Origin: Mucilaginibacter terrenus
GTDB lineage: Bacteria > Bacteroidota > Bacteroidia > Sphingobacteriales > Sphingobacteriaceae
Length of the DNA: 64,000 bases
Assembly (NCBI RefSeq): GCF_003432065.1
Contig: NZ_QWDE01000002.1
Location: forward strand, 186,001 to 250,000
Reading direction: 5' to 3'
Part shown: positions 25,801-33,724 of the stretch, in pieces
Layout of the letters: every line of letters begins with the position of its first letter
Numbering within the stretch: the stretch's first letter is position 1
Notes under the pieces: generated by a model
What the model was told of the DNA's origin: nothing
The model's database searches: none
What the model saw: the letters and a program-made list of their open reading frames with translations, nothing else
Position numbers and translations under genes: made by a program

Positions 25801-26624
25801 AATACAACCTCAGCCGTACCATTTACGGTAAAAAGAACGAGCCGATTAAGTGGGAGCGCGACGACGAAATAGGTGCACTGGTAAAAGAGTATAATAACAT
25901 GATATCTGCCCTGGAAAGCAGTGCCCGTAAGCTGGCCCAGAGCGAGAGGGAAACTGCGTGGCGCGAGATGGCAAAGCAGGTTGCGCATGAAATTAAAAAC
26001 CCGCTCACGCCTCTTAAACTGGGGTTACAGTTGCTGGATAAGTCCTGGAAAGACAAGGACCCTAAATTTGACCAAAAATTTGAGCGCTTCAGTAAATCAT
26101 TTGTGGAGCAGATAGAAAGCCTTTCCTCAATTGCATCCGAGTTTTCGGCCTTTGCTAAAATGCCGGATACCCGGATAGAGACAATAAATATTTTCGAGAT
26201 GCTGGCACAGGCAGTCACCATATTTAAGCATATGGACAACGTGAAGATTTCGCTGCTAATGCCTAAAGATCCCTTTATGATAAGTGCAGACCGCGACCAG
26301 GTACTGCGGTGCTTTAATAACTTGCTTAAGAATGCAATAGAGGCAACGCCGCCGGAGCGTACCTGCCTGATACAAATAAATTACCTGGTGACCAGTAAAA
26401 ACGTGCTGCTTACCATTAAAGATAATGGTAACGGCATACCGGAGAACATGCGGGATAAGATTTTTGAACCTAACTTTACTACCAAAAGTTCCGGAACAGG
26501 ATTAGGCCTGGCCTTTGTAAAAAACTCTATTGAGAATGCCAGCGGTAAGATATGGTTTGAAACCAATATTGGTGTGGGAACTACGTTTTACCTCAATTTC
26601 CCGGCACTGGATAACAATGATTAA
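22881..26624 (+). CDS. Very large NtrY-like membrane sensor histidine kinase
   Basis: 1247 residues from a TTG start. An in-frame stop lies at 22857-22859 and no ATG lies between, so TTG is the only good start, directly before the membrane helix GLLLLLFISLLVTAIF. After an extracytoplasmic domain (~30-205) come roughly seven or eight helices (~210-460), another soluble domain (~470-710), helices near 715 and 790, a third soluble domain, and a final helix (~955-975) leading into HAMP. The H-box is MAKQVAHEIKNPLTPLKLGL with His1036. N- and G-boxes follow: FNNLLKNAIEATPPE, DNGNGIPE and GTGLGLAFVKNSIE. The NtrY-type H-box (HEIKNPLTP) is clear. The multi-helix block is larger than in classical NtrY. 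No response regulator is adjacent; the stimulus is unknown. Confidence 0.88.
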   Translation: MTTAGKIRGLLLLLFISLLVTAIFVERTYSPATNLSQTAQLLEKNLHEHEADVAEIINTPAKYQEVKRFAVNHKAALDYIQEYTVDKGIWLLTMQNGRVNFWSGPKIAPDNASTLTEGSSFIKTTNGYYEAIKKTEGSFSAVFFIPVKYAYAFQNKYLQNIFNPKLTEDTNIEIADFTDKGIYAVHNVNGKYLFSVKLIKGEVNNRFFYFELTVWILTILSLCILVHVLVTYLAHRGWVYLSLLALALFIVAFRFVNLHYGWPSFTQPLKIFNPQIYGSSYAYPSLGDFCINILCICWFVAYMYSQRARILRATPGKLASYLIYLSCFAALLLTSSSLLQLFNGLVIDSKISFDVNNVLNLSRYSLVGVLMLCFSFLTFVLLTEVLLTISFRLSIPVYTQAVIFVIGIIAVTIAAVIYDEFSFFYLLWSILVLLRGYYFLHHQQKFTAASFIMIVLVCAVISAIKLNHFEEVKEENNRKLLIQRLEVPDDVTADTLFKEIEPKIIQEPAVINYYKSRDHINEYLATRLQKLYFDRYLAKYEFKVHAFDMRDNPISGDKTYELNVFKDMVQYSAFKVSKYFYRENESFGYQSYFAILPVVDGANTLGTIVIELKARPLMVGGAFPELLIDRNDRPEDEFKDYSYAFYTDNKLIGQNGNYVYSVVNNEFKGELKKYTIQESSGNMVSFFNRFTRYSHLIYKPSDRNLIVVSKQRNIVASTITALTFFFVVILAFSSLVLLARLLWLRVKILNINNDRINWNFKINFDKVLYKTRIQFSMIFAVVITLILVGIITFVSISKQYQGQQDKSIRNKITLISAALEAAPIENYINDLSEERNVDFDKLADNYSADLTLFDLSGRVLMTTQPKIYQSGLLSPRMNGKVYLTLKDQQKSELVNDERISDLFYKSAYAPLRNAKHETVAYLQLPYFANEADYNEQVGSLLNIMINVYALVFIAIGLFAVIIARQITAPLNFIQYNLSRTIYGKKNEPIKWERDDEIGALVKEYNNMISALESSARKLAQSERETAWREMAKQVAHEIKNPLTPLKLGLQLLDKSWKDKDPKFDQKFERFSKSFVEQIESLSSIASEFSAFAKMPDTRIETINIFEMLAQAVTIFKHMDNVKISLLMPKDPFMISADRDQVLRCFNNLLKNAIEATPPERTCLIQINYLVTSKNVLLTIKDNGNGIPENMRDKIFEPNFTTKSSGTGLGLAFVKNSIENASGKIWFETNIGVGTTFYLNFPALDNND

Positions 26625-26648
26625 TTAGAAAACATGAACCATAAAAAA

Positions 26649-26676
26649 AAGCGGCACCAGTAAGTGCCGCTTCTTT
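26649..26676. terminator. Intrinsic terminator, bidirectional
   Basis: Stem AAGCGGCAC/GTGCCGCTT with a six-base loop, an A-run before and TCTTTTT after. It separates the convergent NtrY-like kinase and coiled-coil protein genes. Confidence 0.8.
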
Positions 26677-26694
26677 TTATGATGATTCTAAATT

Positions 26695-27606
26695 CTATTT
26701 CAAGAAAAAAGATGTTTTGCCCATTGTGTAACCATCTGCGTATAATATTACAGTATAAGTTCCTTTCTGGAAAGGAGAGTACGCCCAGTCGATAGTATAT
26801 CCGCTGCCGTCGTCTTTAAAGTCAATGGCTGTTTTATAAGTGTATTGCAGGTCTTGGTTGTCGGCGTTAAACGTACCGGAGTCTGCAAGCGTTATCAGGT
26901 TACCTGTTGGGTCTATAATGCGTGCGTAAACATCATGCAGGCCTTTTTCCGCAACAGTGTTGCTGGCAACAGTGAAGTTGATTTTTATCTTTTGCGTGTT
27001 TTTGGCTTTTTTCTCTTCAACCTCTTTGCCGCTATTTTTTACTTTGTAAGCCACAACGCTTGCCACGCCAACCTTAAGTGCCGATGCTTCTTTTACCTTG
27101 GTATCCAGCTCTTGGTTTTGTTTTTCAAGTGTTGCAGCTTTAGTACTAACGTTGGCAAGGTTGGTCTTTAAAGTATCACGCTCAACAGTTAGGTTGGTGT
27201 TCTGCTTTTTAAGTTCCTCGATATCTGCAGTGTATTTGGTTACAAAGTACCGAAGTTGTTTAATGTCTTCCTGTGCTTTGCCAAGTTCCGCAGCGGTCAG
27301 CTGGCCTTTAGCCAATTTTTTACGCAGAACTTTAATAGTAGCTCTAAGAGAGTCGTTCTTGGCCTGCATCTCGGCACTCATTTTAGTGCGGCCAATGTTA
27401 ACCTGTTCTATCTGTGCTTCCAGGCTGTCCAGCTCTGTTTGTAACCTGGTTTTTTCGTCGTTCTGATAAACTATTTTCGTGTCAGATTTATTCTTTTGCA
27501 TGTACAGGTACACATCTGTGCCTAATAAAGCAACAACTACTGCTATTAAGAAATAAATAACATTAGAGTTCTTTTTCTGCGATTGTCCCGGTTGGTTTTC
27601 CATCAT
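26695..27606 (-). CDS. Membrane-anchored coiled-coil protein of unknown function
   Basis: 303 residues. A short polar N-terminus is followed by one membrane helix (residues ~17-37, NVIYFLIAVVVALLGTDVYLY). A long coiled coil (about 50-175) has Leu/Glu/Lys heptads. The beta-rich C-terminal domain (about 180-303) contains KKAKNTQKIKINFTVASN, DVYARIIDPTGNLI and a closing GTYTVILYADGYTMGKTSFFL, like an immunoglobulin-type sandwich. No catalytic motif is visible. Topology suggests a spacer holding a periplasmic recognition domain away from the inner membrane. Similar proteins are widespread in sphingobacteria, but I do not know a function. Transcribed alone, convergent with the large kinase. Confidence 0.8.
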   Translation of the reverse strand: MMENQPGQSQKKNSNVIYFLIAVVVALLGTDVYLYMQKNKSDTKIVYQNDEKTRLQTELDSLEAQIEQVNIGRTKMSAEMQAKNDSLRATIKVLRKKLAKGQLTAAELGKAQEDIKQLRYFVTKYTADIEELKKQNTNLTVERDTLKTNLANVSTKAATLEKQNQELDTKVKEASALKVGVASVVAYKVKNSGKEVEEKKAKNTQKIKINFTVASNTVAEKGLHDVYARIIDPTGNLITLADSGTFNADNQDLQYTYKTAIDFKDDGSGYTIDWAYSPFQKGTYTVILYADGYTMGKTSFFLK

Positions 27607-27822
27607 AATTGCTCTTTAAATTAATAAGCTAACCAGCTAATAATGGTTCTTAGTAAATGTATTTTGGGGTTAATAATTGCGTCACAAATCGACCACTAAT
27701 ATATAAAAATCCGTTTAACCATATAAATTGTAGGTTTTGCCAAAGTTAAAGTTGATAAAAGTAAAACACAAAACCGCCTGAATTATTATACCTAATAATA
27801 AAATGGCGTGGTGCCTAGTTTA

Positions 27823-27830
27823 TATCTTTG
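27823..27830 (+). promoter_or_regulatory. -7 box of the GH10-like gene promoter
   Basis: TATCTTTG matches TAnnTTTG exactly, 24 bp before the ATG at 27855. No clear TTG lies at the -33 position. Confidence 0.4.
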
Positions 27831-27854
27831 CACCCTTAATTAAAAATCAGCTTA

Positions 27855-29408
27855 ATGCAACGGCATAAAATACTGTTACTCTTAATTGTTTCGTTCTTTT
27901 TTATATTGCCATCCCAGGCACAGCAACCCTCAGCTACTGACAGCGTCCTTATTGCACCTAAACGCGAGTTTAGGGGTGTTTGGATAGCTACTGTTGTTAA
28001 TTTGGATTGGCCACAAAACGCCCGGGCCAATGCCGAAAGCCAAAAACGAGATCTGGTTAATCAACTCAACTCGCATCAACAAACGGGTATAAATGCCATT
28101 ATGTTTCAGGTGAGGCCCGCTGCTGACGCTTTTTACGCAAAGGGTAGGGAGCCTTGGTCAAAATATCTTACTGGTAAACAGGGTGTAGCGCCAGATTACG
28201 ATCCGCTGGAGTTTGCCATTGCCGAATCACACAAGCGTGGAATGGAGCTGCATGCATGGTTTAATCCGTATAGGGCCACTTTTGACAATAAGTTTTTCAG
28301 CCTTGCTCCTGACCACATCACCCGGACCAAGCCGGAATGGTTTTTCATCTACGAGGGAATAAAGTTGTTTAATCCTGGCATACCGGAGGTACGTGAGTAT
28401 ATAGTGCAGGTGATCCTCGATGTAGTAAAAAACTACGATGTTGACGGCATACACATGGACGACTACTTTTACCCATACCCGGTAAAAGGCCAAAAAATAA
28501 ACGATGCGGAGGCCTATGCGCAGTATGGCGGTGACTTTGATGACATACGCGATTGGCGCCGTGATAATGTTGACAAGCTGGTGCATATGCTGGCAGACAG
28601 TATTCATAAATATAAACCACGCATGAAGTTTGGTATAAGTCCGTTTGGCATATGGGCGAATAAGTACCAGAACCCCGAGGGATCCGGCACGCATGGTGGC
28701 TCGTCTTATTATGAGAACTTTGCTGACACCCGCAAGTGGATCAAAGAAGGCTGGATAGACTACCTTAGTCCGCAGATTTATTGGCAGATAGGCAACCGTG
28801 CAGCGGCATTTGACACCTTGCTTAACTGGTGGAGCAACAACACTTACAATAGGCATTTATATGTTGGGCAGGCGCCTTATCGTTTTTACGAGCCGCGCAG
28901 TCCATCTTTTAAAAACCCGTCTGAGATACCTAATCAAATGCGGATGATAAGGGAGAATCCCCGGGCGCAGGGCAGCATTTTCTTCAGGTCGCAAACGTTG
29001 ATAGCCAATGCAAATCACCTTTCAGATACGTTAAAACGCGACTTCTATGCTTATCCGGCTTTGCCACCGCCAATGCTCTGGCTGGATTCTATACCGCCTA
29101 ACCAGCCACAGAATATAATAGGTAAAGCTGAAAAGAAAAGCATCTTAATTAAGTGGGACGCGCCACTGCAAGCCCGCGATAACGAGCCTGTTTATGGTTA
29201 TGTTATATACCGTTACACCGAAAATAGCGGAATTGACCTTAGTGATCCGGAGAACATATTGCACATACAATACGATACCGAGCCTATTTACCTGGACACC
29301 AACGTGCAGCCTGGAAAGACGTATTTTTACGTAGTTACCGCTATAGACAGACTAAAAAATGAAAGTGAGCGAACGCCTACCATAGCCGTTACCGTTCCGG
29401 TATTGTAA
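27855..29408 (+). CDS. GHL10/DUF187-type glycoside hydrolase (YngK-like), exported
   Basis: A 517-residue protein with a signal peptide ending at SQAQQ. The catalytic barrel (about 35-385) starts with REFRGVWIATVVNLDWP and FQVRPAADAFY. It continues with HAWFNPYRATF, YDVDGIHMDDYFYPYP (acidic residues expected at the active site), KFGISPFGIW and WIDYLSPQIYWQIG. A fibronectin-type module (about 415-515) closes the protein. The family is related to GH10 and includes enzymes cutting peptidoglycan-like or other polymers; the substrate here is not known. It lies in the periplasm or outside. Transcribed alone and convergent with the DUF1835 gene, with 8 bp between stops. Confidence 0.88.
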   Translation: MQRHKILLLLIVSFFFILPSQAQQPSATDSVLIAPKREFRGVWIATVVNLDWPQNARANAESQKRDLVNQLNSHQQTGINAIMFQVRPAADAFYAKGREPWSKYLTGKQGVAPDYDPLEFAIAESHKRGMELHAWFNPYRATFDNKFFSLAPDHITRTKPEWFFIYEGIKLFNPGIPEVREYIVQVILDVVKNYDVDGIHMDDYFYPYPVKGQKINDAEAYAQYGGDFDDIRDWRRDNVDKLVHMLADSIHKYKPRMKFGISPFGIWANKYQNPEGSGTHGGSSYYENFADTRKWIKEGWIDYLSPQIYWQIGNRAAAFDTLLNWWSNNTYNRHLYVGQAPYRFYEPRSPSFKNPSEIPNQMRMIRENPRAQGSIFFRSQTLIANANHLSDTLKRDFYAYPALPPPMLWLDSIPPNQPQNIIGKAEKKSILIKWDAPLQARDNEPVYGYVIYRYTENSGIDLSDPENILHIQYDTEPIYLDTNVQPGKTYFYVVTAIDRLKNESERTPTIAVTVPVL

Positions 29409-29416
29409 TTACTGAT

Positions 29417-30214
29417 TTATAAAGTAGTTATCAGTCCTTTATCAACTAACTGTTGTAAATAGATGTCAAGCTGTGCGTCTCCCATGCCGTATATCTTTTC
29501 GGTTTGCCAAAATTGGCGGCAGATGTCCCCCTTTTGGTTATAGCCAGCATTATAGATAGCTAATAGCTTGTGGTGGATGTGATTAAGGCCCTCGGAATCA
29601 ACATGCAACCTTTGTACTTGTGCCTGCATTGCCGCCTTTAGGTTGTGCATATTGCCCCAAAAGGGAGTTTCTATTAGCCACTGCTCTAATAAAGCTTTAT
29701 CTCCTATAATATACAGTTTCCATGCTTCGGCTGCAAGTGTAAAGTCATAGTCACTCAGCTGCAGCCTGATGTTATCATATAGATAATCAAGCTGTTCTCC
29801 ATCAAGCTCGCCCATGCCATTAAAGTTATTTACACCCGGGAACTCATTTGGGCTGATGAGGTAAACAGCTGGTTGTGAGAGGTTTGTTTGCTGCCGCAAA
29901 AGCATCATCACTGCCAGAAGATTCACCTGGCAGTGGAGGTCAAACTCAAACCAGAGGTTTATCTCTTCGTATGGCTCATTGAGCATCTCGAGTGGCACAA
30001 TCATGCCAGTATGGTAGTTTTCAGGTGTTTCGTTAAATGTACTGCACACCCAATCAGACCGTAATTGCCAAAATTCTGCCGAATCCACGTTTAATATAAC
30101 GGGTCCTTCAGATAAAGCCTCTCGCCAGATCATAACATCACCATCGATGCCGGCCTGGTTAAACCCGGTTAAAGTTGCGTCGCCGTTGAGGATGTGGAGG
30201 GTTGTTGCATTCAT
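29417..30214 (-). CDS. DUF1835 domain-containing protein
   Basis: 265 residues, no signal peptide. The N-terminal ~120 residues match DUF1835: LHILNGDATLTGFNQAGIDGDVMIWREALSEGP, with the invariant NGD and WREAL segments. The C-terminal part has helical segments and LDIYLQQLVDKGLITTL at the end, resembling a winged-helix-like tail. Function is unknown; the family is cytoplasmic and found singly. A TATCTTTC box lies 56 bp upstream on the minus strand (30270-30277), giving a leader that can form a hairpin through TGGTCA/TGACCA arms. The ligase operon upstream reads the same way, 93 bp away, so read-through is possible. Confidence 0.8.
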   Translation of the reverse strand: MNATTLHILNGDATLTGFNQAGIDGDVMIWREALSEGPVILNVDSAEFWQLRSDWVCSTFNETPENYHTGMIVPLEMLNEPYEEINLWFEFDLHCQVNLLAVMMLLRQQTNLSQPAVYLISPNEFPGVNNFNGMGELDGEQLDYLYDNIRLQLSDYDFTLAAEAWKLYIIGDKALLEQWLIETPFWGNMHNLKAAMQAQVQRLHVDSEGLNHIHHKLLAIYNAGYNQKGDICRQFWQTEKIYGMGDAQLDIYLQQLVDKGLITTL

Positions 30215-30307
30215 ATTTGGTGGTCAAAAACCTTCAAAAACCACACTTTTTTTAAATAATGTGTGACCAGAAAGATAACAAAATAAAACAGGCGTTACTA
30301 TTAGCAA

Positions 30308-31924
30308 CTATTCGTTCAGCAGGGCTCTCAGGCTCTCAATTGTGTCGGCTTCTTCCTTAGGTTTATCATGCCTCCAGCGAAGGATGCGGGGGAACCGCAA
30401 AGCAATGCCCGACTTATGCCGGGTAGATTTATTTATTCCCTCAAACCCAATCTCAAAAACCAGTTCGGGTTTAACGGTCCTTACCGGTCCGAACTTTTCC
30501 AGGGTGTTGCGTTTTACAAAATAATCAACCTTGTTTATCTCCTGATCTGTTAGGCCGCTATAGGCTTTGGCAAAAGGTACCAGTTTGTCGCCGTCCCATA
30601 CGGCGAAGGTATAGTCGGTATATAGGTCAGCGCGGCGGCCATGGCCTTTTTGCGCGTAGATCATCACGGCGTCTACAGACAAGGGGTCTATCTTCCATTT
30701 CCACCAGTCACCGCGGCGGCGGCCCACCTGGTACGTCGCGCTTTTACGTTTTAGCATGATGCCTTCTGCGATCATGGCGCGCGATTGCTCCCTTGTCTTT
30801 TCCAGCTCGGCCCAACTGTTAAATGCTATTAAGGCCGATATACGGAACACATCCGGGAATGGTGTATCGGCCTGCAGTTGTTCTAATAAGCTGCGGCGCT
30901 CCGACTGGCTTTTGTATCTAATGTCCTCTCCATTGTATTCCAGGCAGTCGTAAACTATAGTTGCTACCGGGCTGTCAGCCAAAATTTTCTTGCTGAGGTT
31001 TTTACGGCCAATACGTGTTTGCAAAACGCTGAATGACATTGGCTGATCGTTTTGAAAGCTCAGGATCTCGCCGTCCAGCACAGTGCCGTCAGGCAGTGCA
31101 TTCAAAAAGGGATGTAGTTCCGGGAACTTTTCTGTTGCCAGGTCCTCGCCGCGGCTCCAGATAAATATCTGCCCGTCGCGCTTTATCATTTGAGCACGTA
31201 TGCCGTCCCATTTCCACTCGGCCTGCCAATCTTGTGCCGCACCAAGCGAATGTTCAATCTCATCAGCCGTTTTACCTTTATCAGAGGTCTCCTGTATAGG
31301 ATACGCCAGGAAGAACGGGTACGGCCGGGATATGTCATCACCTGCATGTTGTTCCTGCACCAGCTGTTCAAAGGTGTAGTCTTCCGGCATCCAGCTGCCC
31401 ATTATACGGTGGGTAAGCGCCGGTGCCTCTATACCGGTAACATCTGCCAGGGCTTTTACCACCAGGTTTTGCGAAACCCCTACACGGAAACTTCCGGTAA
31501 GCAGCTTATTAAAAACAAATCGCTCCTGGTTATCCAGCATCGCCCATGAATTTAACAGCCATTGTTTCTTTTCGTCTTCGGTTTTAACGGCAAGGGTGTT
31601 TATCTCTGCTATCCACTCCGTTAGTGTTTTACTGCTACTCTCGTGGCTTTCGGGCATTAACAAAGTCATAGTCTCGGCAAGATCGCCTACTACATGGTAG
31701 CTTTCTTCAAAAAGCCACGCCGGAATGTTCGAAGCTTCCATTGCCCAGTTACGTATCAGCGTAGAATTGATCTGCCGTTTGGGCTTTCTGCCGGTAAACA
31801 AGGCAAGCATATGCATCTTGTCTGTATCAGGCACGCTGGTAAAGTAATCCTTCAGCACCTTTACTTTCTCGTTGGTTTTGTTCGTTTCGTCTAAGGAGAG
31901 GAATAGCTGTGCAAATGCTTTCAT
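30308..31924 (-). CDS. ATP-dependent DNA ligase (ligase-associated DNA repair type)
   Basis: A 538-residue ligase with an all-helical N-terminal domain (1-200), a nucleotidyltransferase domain and a C-terminal OB fold. Motif I is AEWKWDGIRAQ with the adenylated Lys238. SRGEDLATEKFPEL, GTVLDGEILSF, AEGIMLKRKSATYQVGRR and WWKWKID carry motifs III-V. It is the Bacteroidota/proteobacterial ligase that travels with an MBL-fold exonuclease, an Lhr-like helicase and a phosphoesterase in a known repair gene set. Here it follows the exonuclease with an ATGA overlap. The helicase and phosphoesterase are absent from the neighbourhood. It seals nicks in DNA as an accessory to the NAD-dependent LigA. Confidence 0.93.
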   Translation of the reverse strand: MKAFAQLFLSLDETNKTNEKVKVLKDYFTSVPDTDKMHMLALFTGRKPKRQINSTLIRNWAMEASNIPAWLFEESYHVVGDLAETMTLLMPESHESSSKTLTEWIAEINTLAVKTEDEKKQWLLNSWAMLDNQERFVFNKLLTGSFRVGVSQNLVVKALADVTGIEAPALTHRIMGSWMPEDYTFEQLVQEQHAGDDISRPYPFFLAYPIQETSDKGKTADEIEHSLGAAQDWQAEWKWDGIRAQMIKRDGQIFIWSRGEDLATEKFPELHPFLNALPDGTVLDGEILSFQNDQPMSFSVLQTRIGRKNLSKKILADSPVATIVYDCLEYNGEDIRYKSQSERRSLLEQLQADTPFPDVFRISALIAFNSWAELEKTREQSRAMIAEGIMLKRKSATYQVGRRRGDWWKWKIDPLSVDAVMIYAQKGHGRRADLYTDYTFAVWDGDKLVPFAKAYSGLTDQEINKVDYFVKRNTLEKFGPVRTVKPELVFEIGFEGINKSTRHKSGIALRFPRILRWRHDKPKEEADTIESLRALLNE

Positions 31925-32976
31925 GCGTCTGCCTCCTTCACTTCTGCTGTTTCTTTTTTCTCTTCGTTTTCAGTAATGGTAGCATCTTCTTCCTCTCCGC
32001 CGTACAGGGTATGCACCTCACGGGCGTTAAAGCCAATTTCGTTAAGATAGCGGGTGAAAGATGCGGTGTAGCCATGAGTGAGGTAAACGCACTCGCAGCC
32101 CGTAGCATCTATGGCGCTTACCAGGCCGTTCCAGTCGGCATGGTCAGACATTATGAAACCTCTATCCGCAGCCCTGCGCCTTTTCGCGCCTCTTATGGCC
32201 ATCCAGCCGCTGCAATATCCAAAGCTATAGGGTTGAAACTTCCGCATCCACGGTGTGCCAACTGCCGAAGGCGGCGCGAGGATGATTCCCTTGCGCACTT
32301 CCTCTTTTGGCGAATCGAAAGTGATCCGGTGCGTAGGGTTGAGGACTACGCCATTGCGGCGAAGTGCTTCATTGGTGTTTTCGATAACCCCGTGTGTATA
32401 AACCTTGCCGATGCTGAGATCGAGGTTTTGCAGGATGCGCTGCGCTTTACCCAGCGAGTAGCCAACTATTATGGTACCAAGTCCGTTTTCCACATTGCTT
32501 TGCCACCAGCTGTTCACATCAGTAAATAACTGCGATTGTGGTTTCCAGGTGTAAACCGGCATACCAAAGGTACATTCGGATATAAAGTGATGACATTTAA
32601 CCGGTTCAAACGGGGTAGATATCCCGTCGTCCTCAGTCTTGTAATCGCCGGATACCACCCAAACCTGCCCCTTATAACTTACCCTTATTTGTGCCGAACC
32701 AATAACGTGTCCTGCGGGGAACAGGCAAACTTCTACACCGTTCTTTATTACGGTTTCGCCGTAAGCTACGGTTTGCAAGTTAATGTCGCCCAGGCGATAG
32801 TAAAGCACCTCGCGCGACAGCTCATGCGCAAGGTAGCGCTTGTGCCCTACATAGGCATGGTCTGCATGGGCATGCGTAATTACCGCATCGTCCACGGGTT
32901 TCCATGGGTCGATGTAAAAATCGCCGTGTTCGCAGTAAATACCGCGGTCGGTAAACTCTAGCAGTGGTTTGGCCAT
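31921..32976 (-). CDS. Ligase-associated MBL-fold DNA exonuclease
   Basis: 351 residues from ATG 32976 (MAKPLLEFTDRGIYC). A longer reading to 33006 adds a cysteine-rich stretch unlike the family. The metallo-beta-lactamase signature is VITHAHADHA (His35, His37, Asp39, His40). The AGHVIGSAQI segment and the beta-CASP-like part with SDHADW and LTHG supply further metal and nucleic-acid contacts. The family is the SNM1/CPSF-like nuclease always found with the ATP-dependent ligase. It likely trims DNA ends before joining. The last ~35 residues, acidic and Lys-rich, are a low-complexity tail. It overlaps the ligase gene by four bases. Confidence 0.92.
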   Translation of the reverse strand: MAKPLLEFTDRGIYCEHGDFYIDPWKPVDDAVITHAHADHAYVGHKRYLAHELSREVLYYRLGDINLQTVAYGETVIKNGVEVCLFPAGHVIGSAQIRVSYKGQVWVVSGDYKTEDDGISTPFEPVKCHHFISECTFGMPVYTWKPQSQLFTDVNSWWQSNVENGLGTIIVGYSLGKAQRILQNLDLSIGKVYTHGVIENTNEALRRNGVVLNPTHRITFDSPKEEVRKGIILAPPSAVGTPWMRKFQPYSFGYCSGWMAIRGAKRRRAADRGFIMSDHADWNGLVSAIDATGCECVYLTHGYTASFTRYLNEIGFNAREVHTLYGGEEEDATITENEEKKETAEVKEADA

Positions 32977-33085
32977 ATGTAACTTATTAAACCAGCAGCA
33001 GCACAATAAGTTTGATGTACTGCCCCGCGGGTATTATGTGCCTTTATGCTTCTGCTTTTATGCTATAATAAACTAGCTTTGCGGC

Positions 33086-33721
33086 ATGGCTAAGCTAAAA
33101 TCCTTCGTCAACAACCCGTACCAGGAGAACACTTATTTATTGTATGGTGATAGCGGCGAATGCGCCATTATTGACCCGGGGATGTATACTTCGGCGGAGC
33201 AAAATGCAGTAGTAAATTTCATAACGGAAAATAGTCTAAAGCCAGTAATGCTGCTTAACACGCATTGCCATATAGACCACGTACTGGGTAACAAATTTTT
33301 GTTTGACCAATACGGCCTAAAGCCGAGGTTTAACATAGGGGAAAGCGAAACGCTTGCATCGGTAGTGGTGTATGCCCCTGCAATGGGGTTCAGGTACGAT
33401 GCCTCTCCACTGCCAGACGAGTATTTGCCCGAAAGCGGTACCATTACATTTGGCCATACATCAGTGGAGCTGATTTTTGCCCCGGGACATTCGCCCGCGC
33501 ACCTTTGTTTTTACGACAAGGAAGACAATATTTTGATAGGGGGCGACGTACTGTTTCGAAACAGCATAGGACGTACAGATCTTCCCGGCGGCAACCACAA
33601 TCAGCTGATAGAAAATATAAGGCTGAAACTTTTTGTTCTCCCGGATGATTGTACGGTATACCCGGGCCATGGTCCCGAAACTACAATAGGTTACGAAAAA
33701 CAGCACAATCCTTACCTGTAA
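33086..33721 (+). CDS. MBL-fold hydrolase (glyoxalase II-like)
   Basis: 211 residues. The metal motif is NTHCHIDHVLG (His60, His62, Asp64, His65). Later ligands are in FAPGHSPAHLCFY, IGGDVLFRNSIGRTDLPGG (bridging Asp) and VYPGHGPETTI. This is the short glyoxalase II-like type without the C-terminal substrate helix bundle. Probable hydrolase of a thioester such as a glutathione or bacillithiol conjugate; not proven. The permease gene starts one codon after its stop in the same frame, so the two are certainly cotranscribed. Confidence 0.88.
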   Translation: MAKLKSFVNNPYQENTYLLYGDSGECAIIDPGMYTSAEQNAVVNFITENSLKPVMLLNTHCHIDHVLGNKFLFDQYGLKPRFNIGESETLASVVVYAPAMGFRYDASPLPDEYLPESGTITFGHTSVELIFAPGHSPAHLCFYDKEDNILIGGDVLFRNSIGRTDLPGGNHNQLIENIRLKLFVLPDDCTVYPGHGPETTIGYEKQHNPYL

Positions 33722-33724
33722 AGT

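Noticed and set aside
30231..30290. Third copy of the 10.3/55.0 kb element (CTTCAAAAACCACAC near 30232)
   Set aside because: Only about 14 bases resemble the second conserved block; the AGTGTTCAAAA arms are absent and it lies before a start codon, so it is treated as chance.
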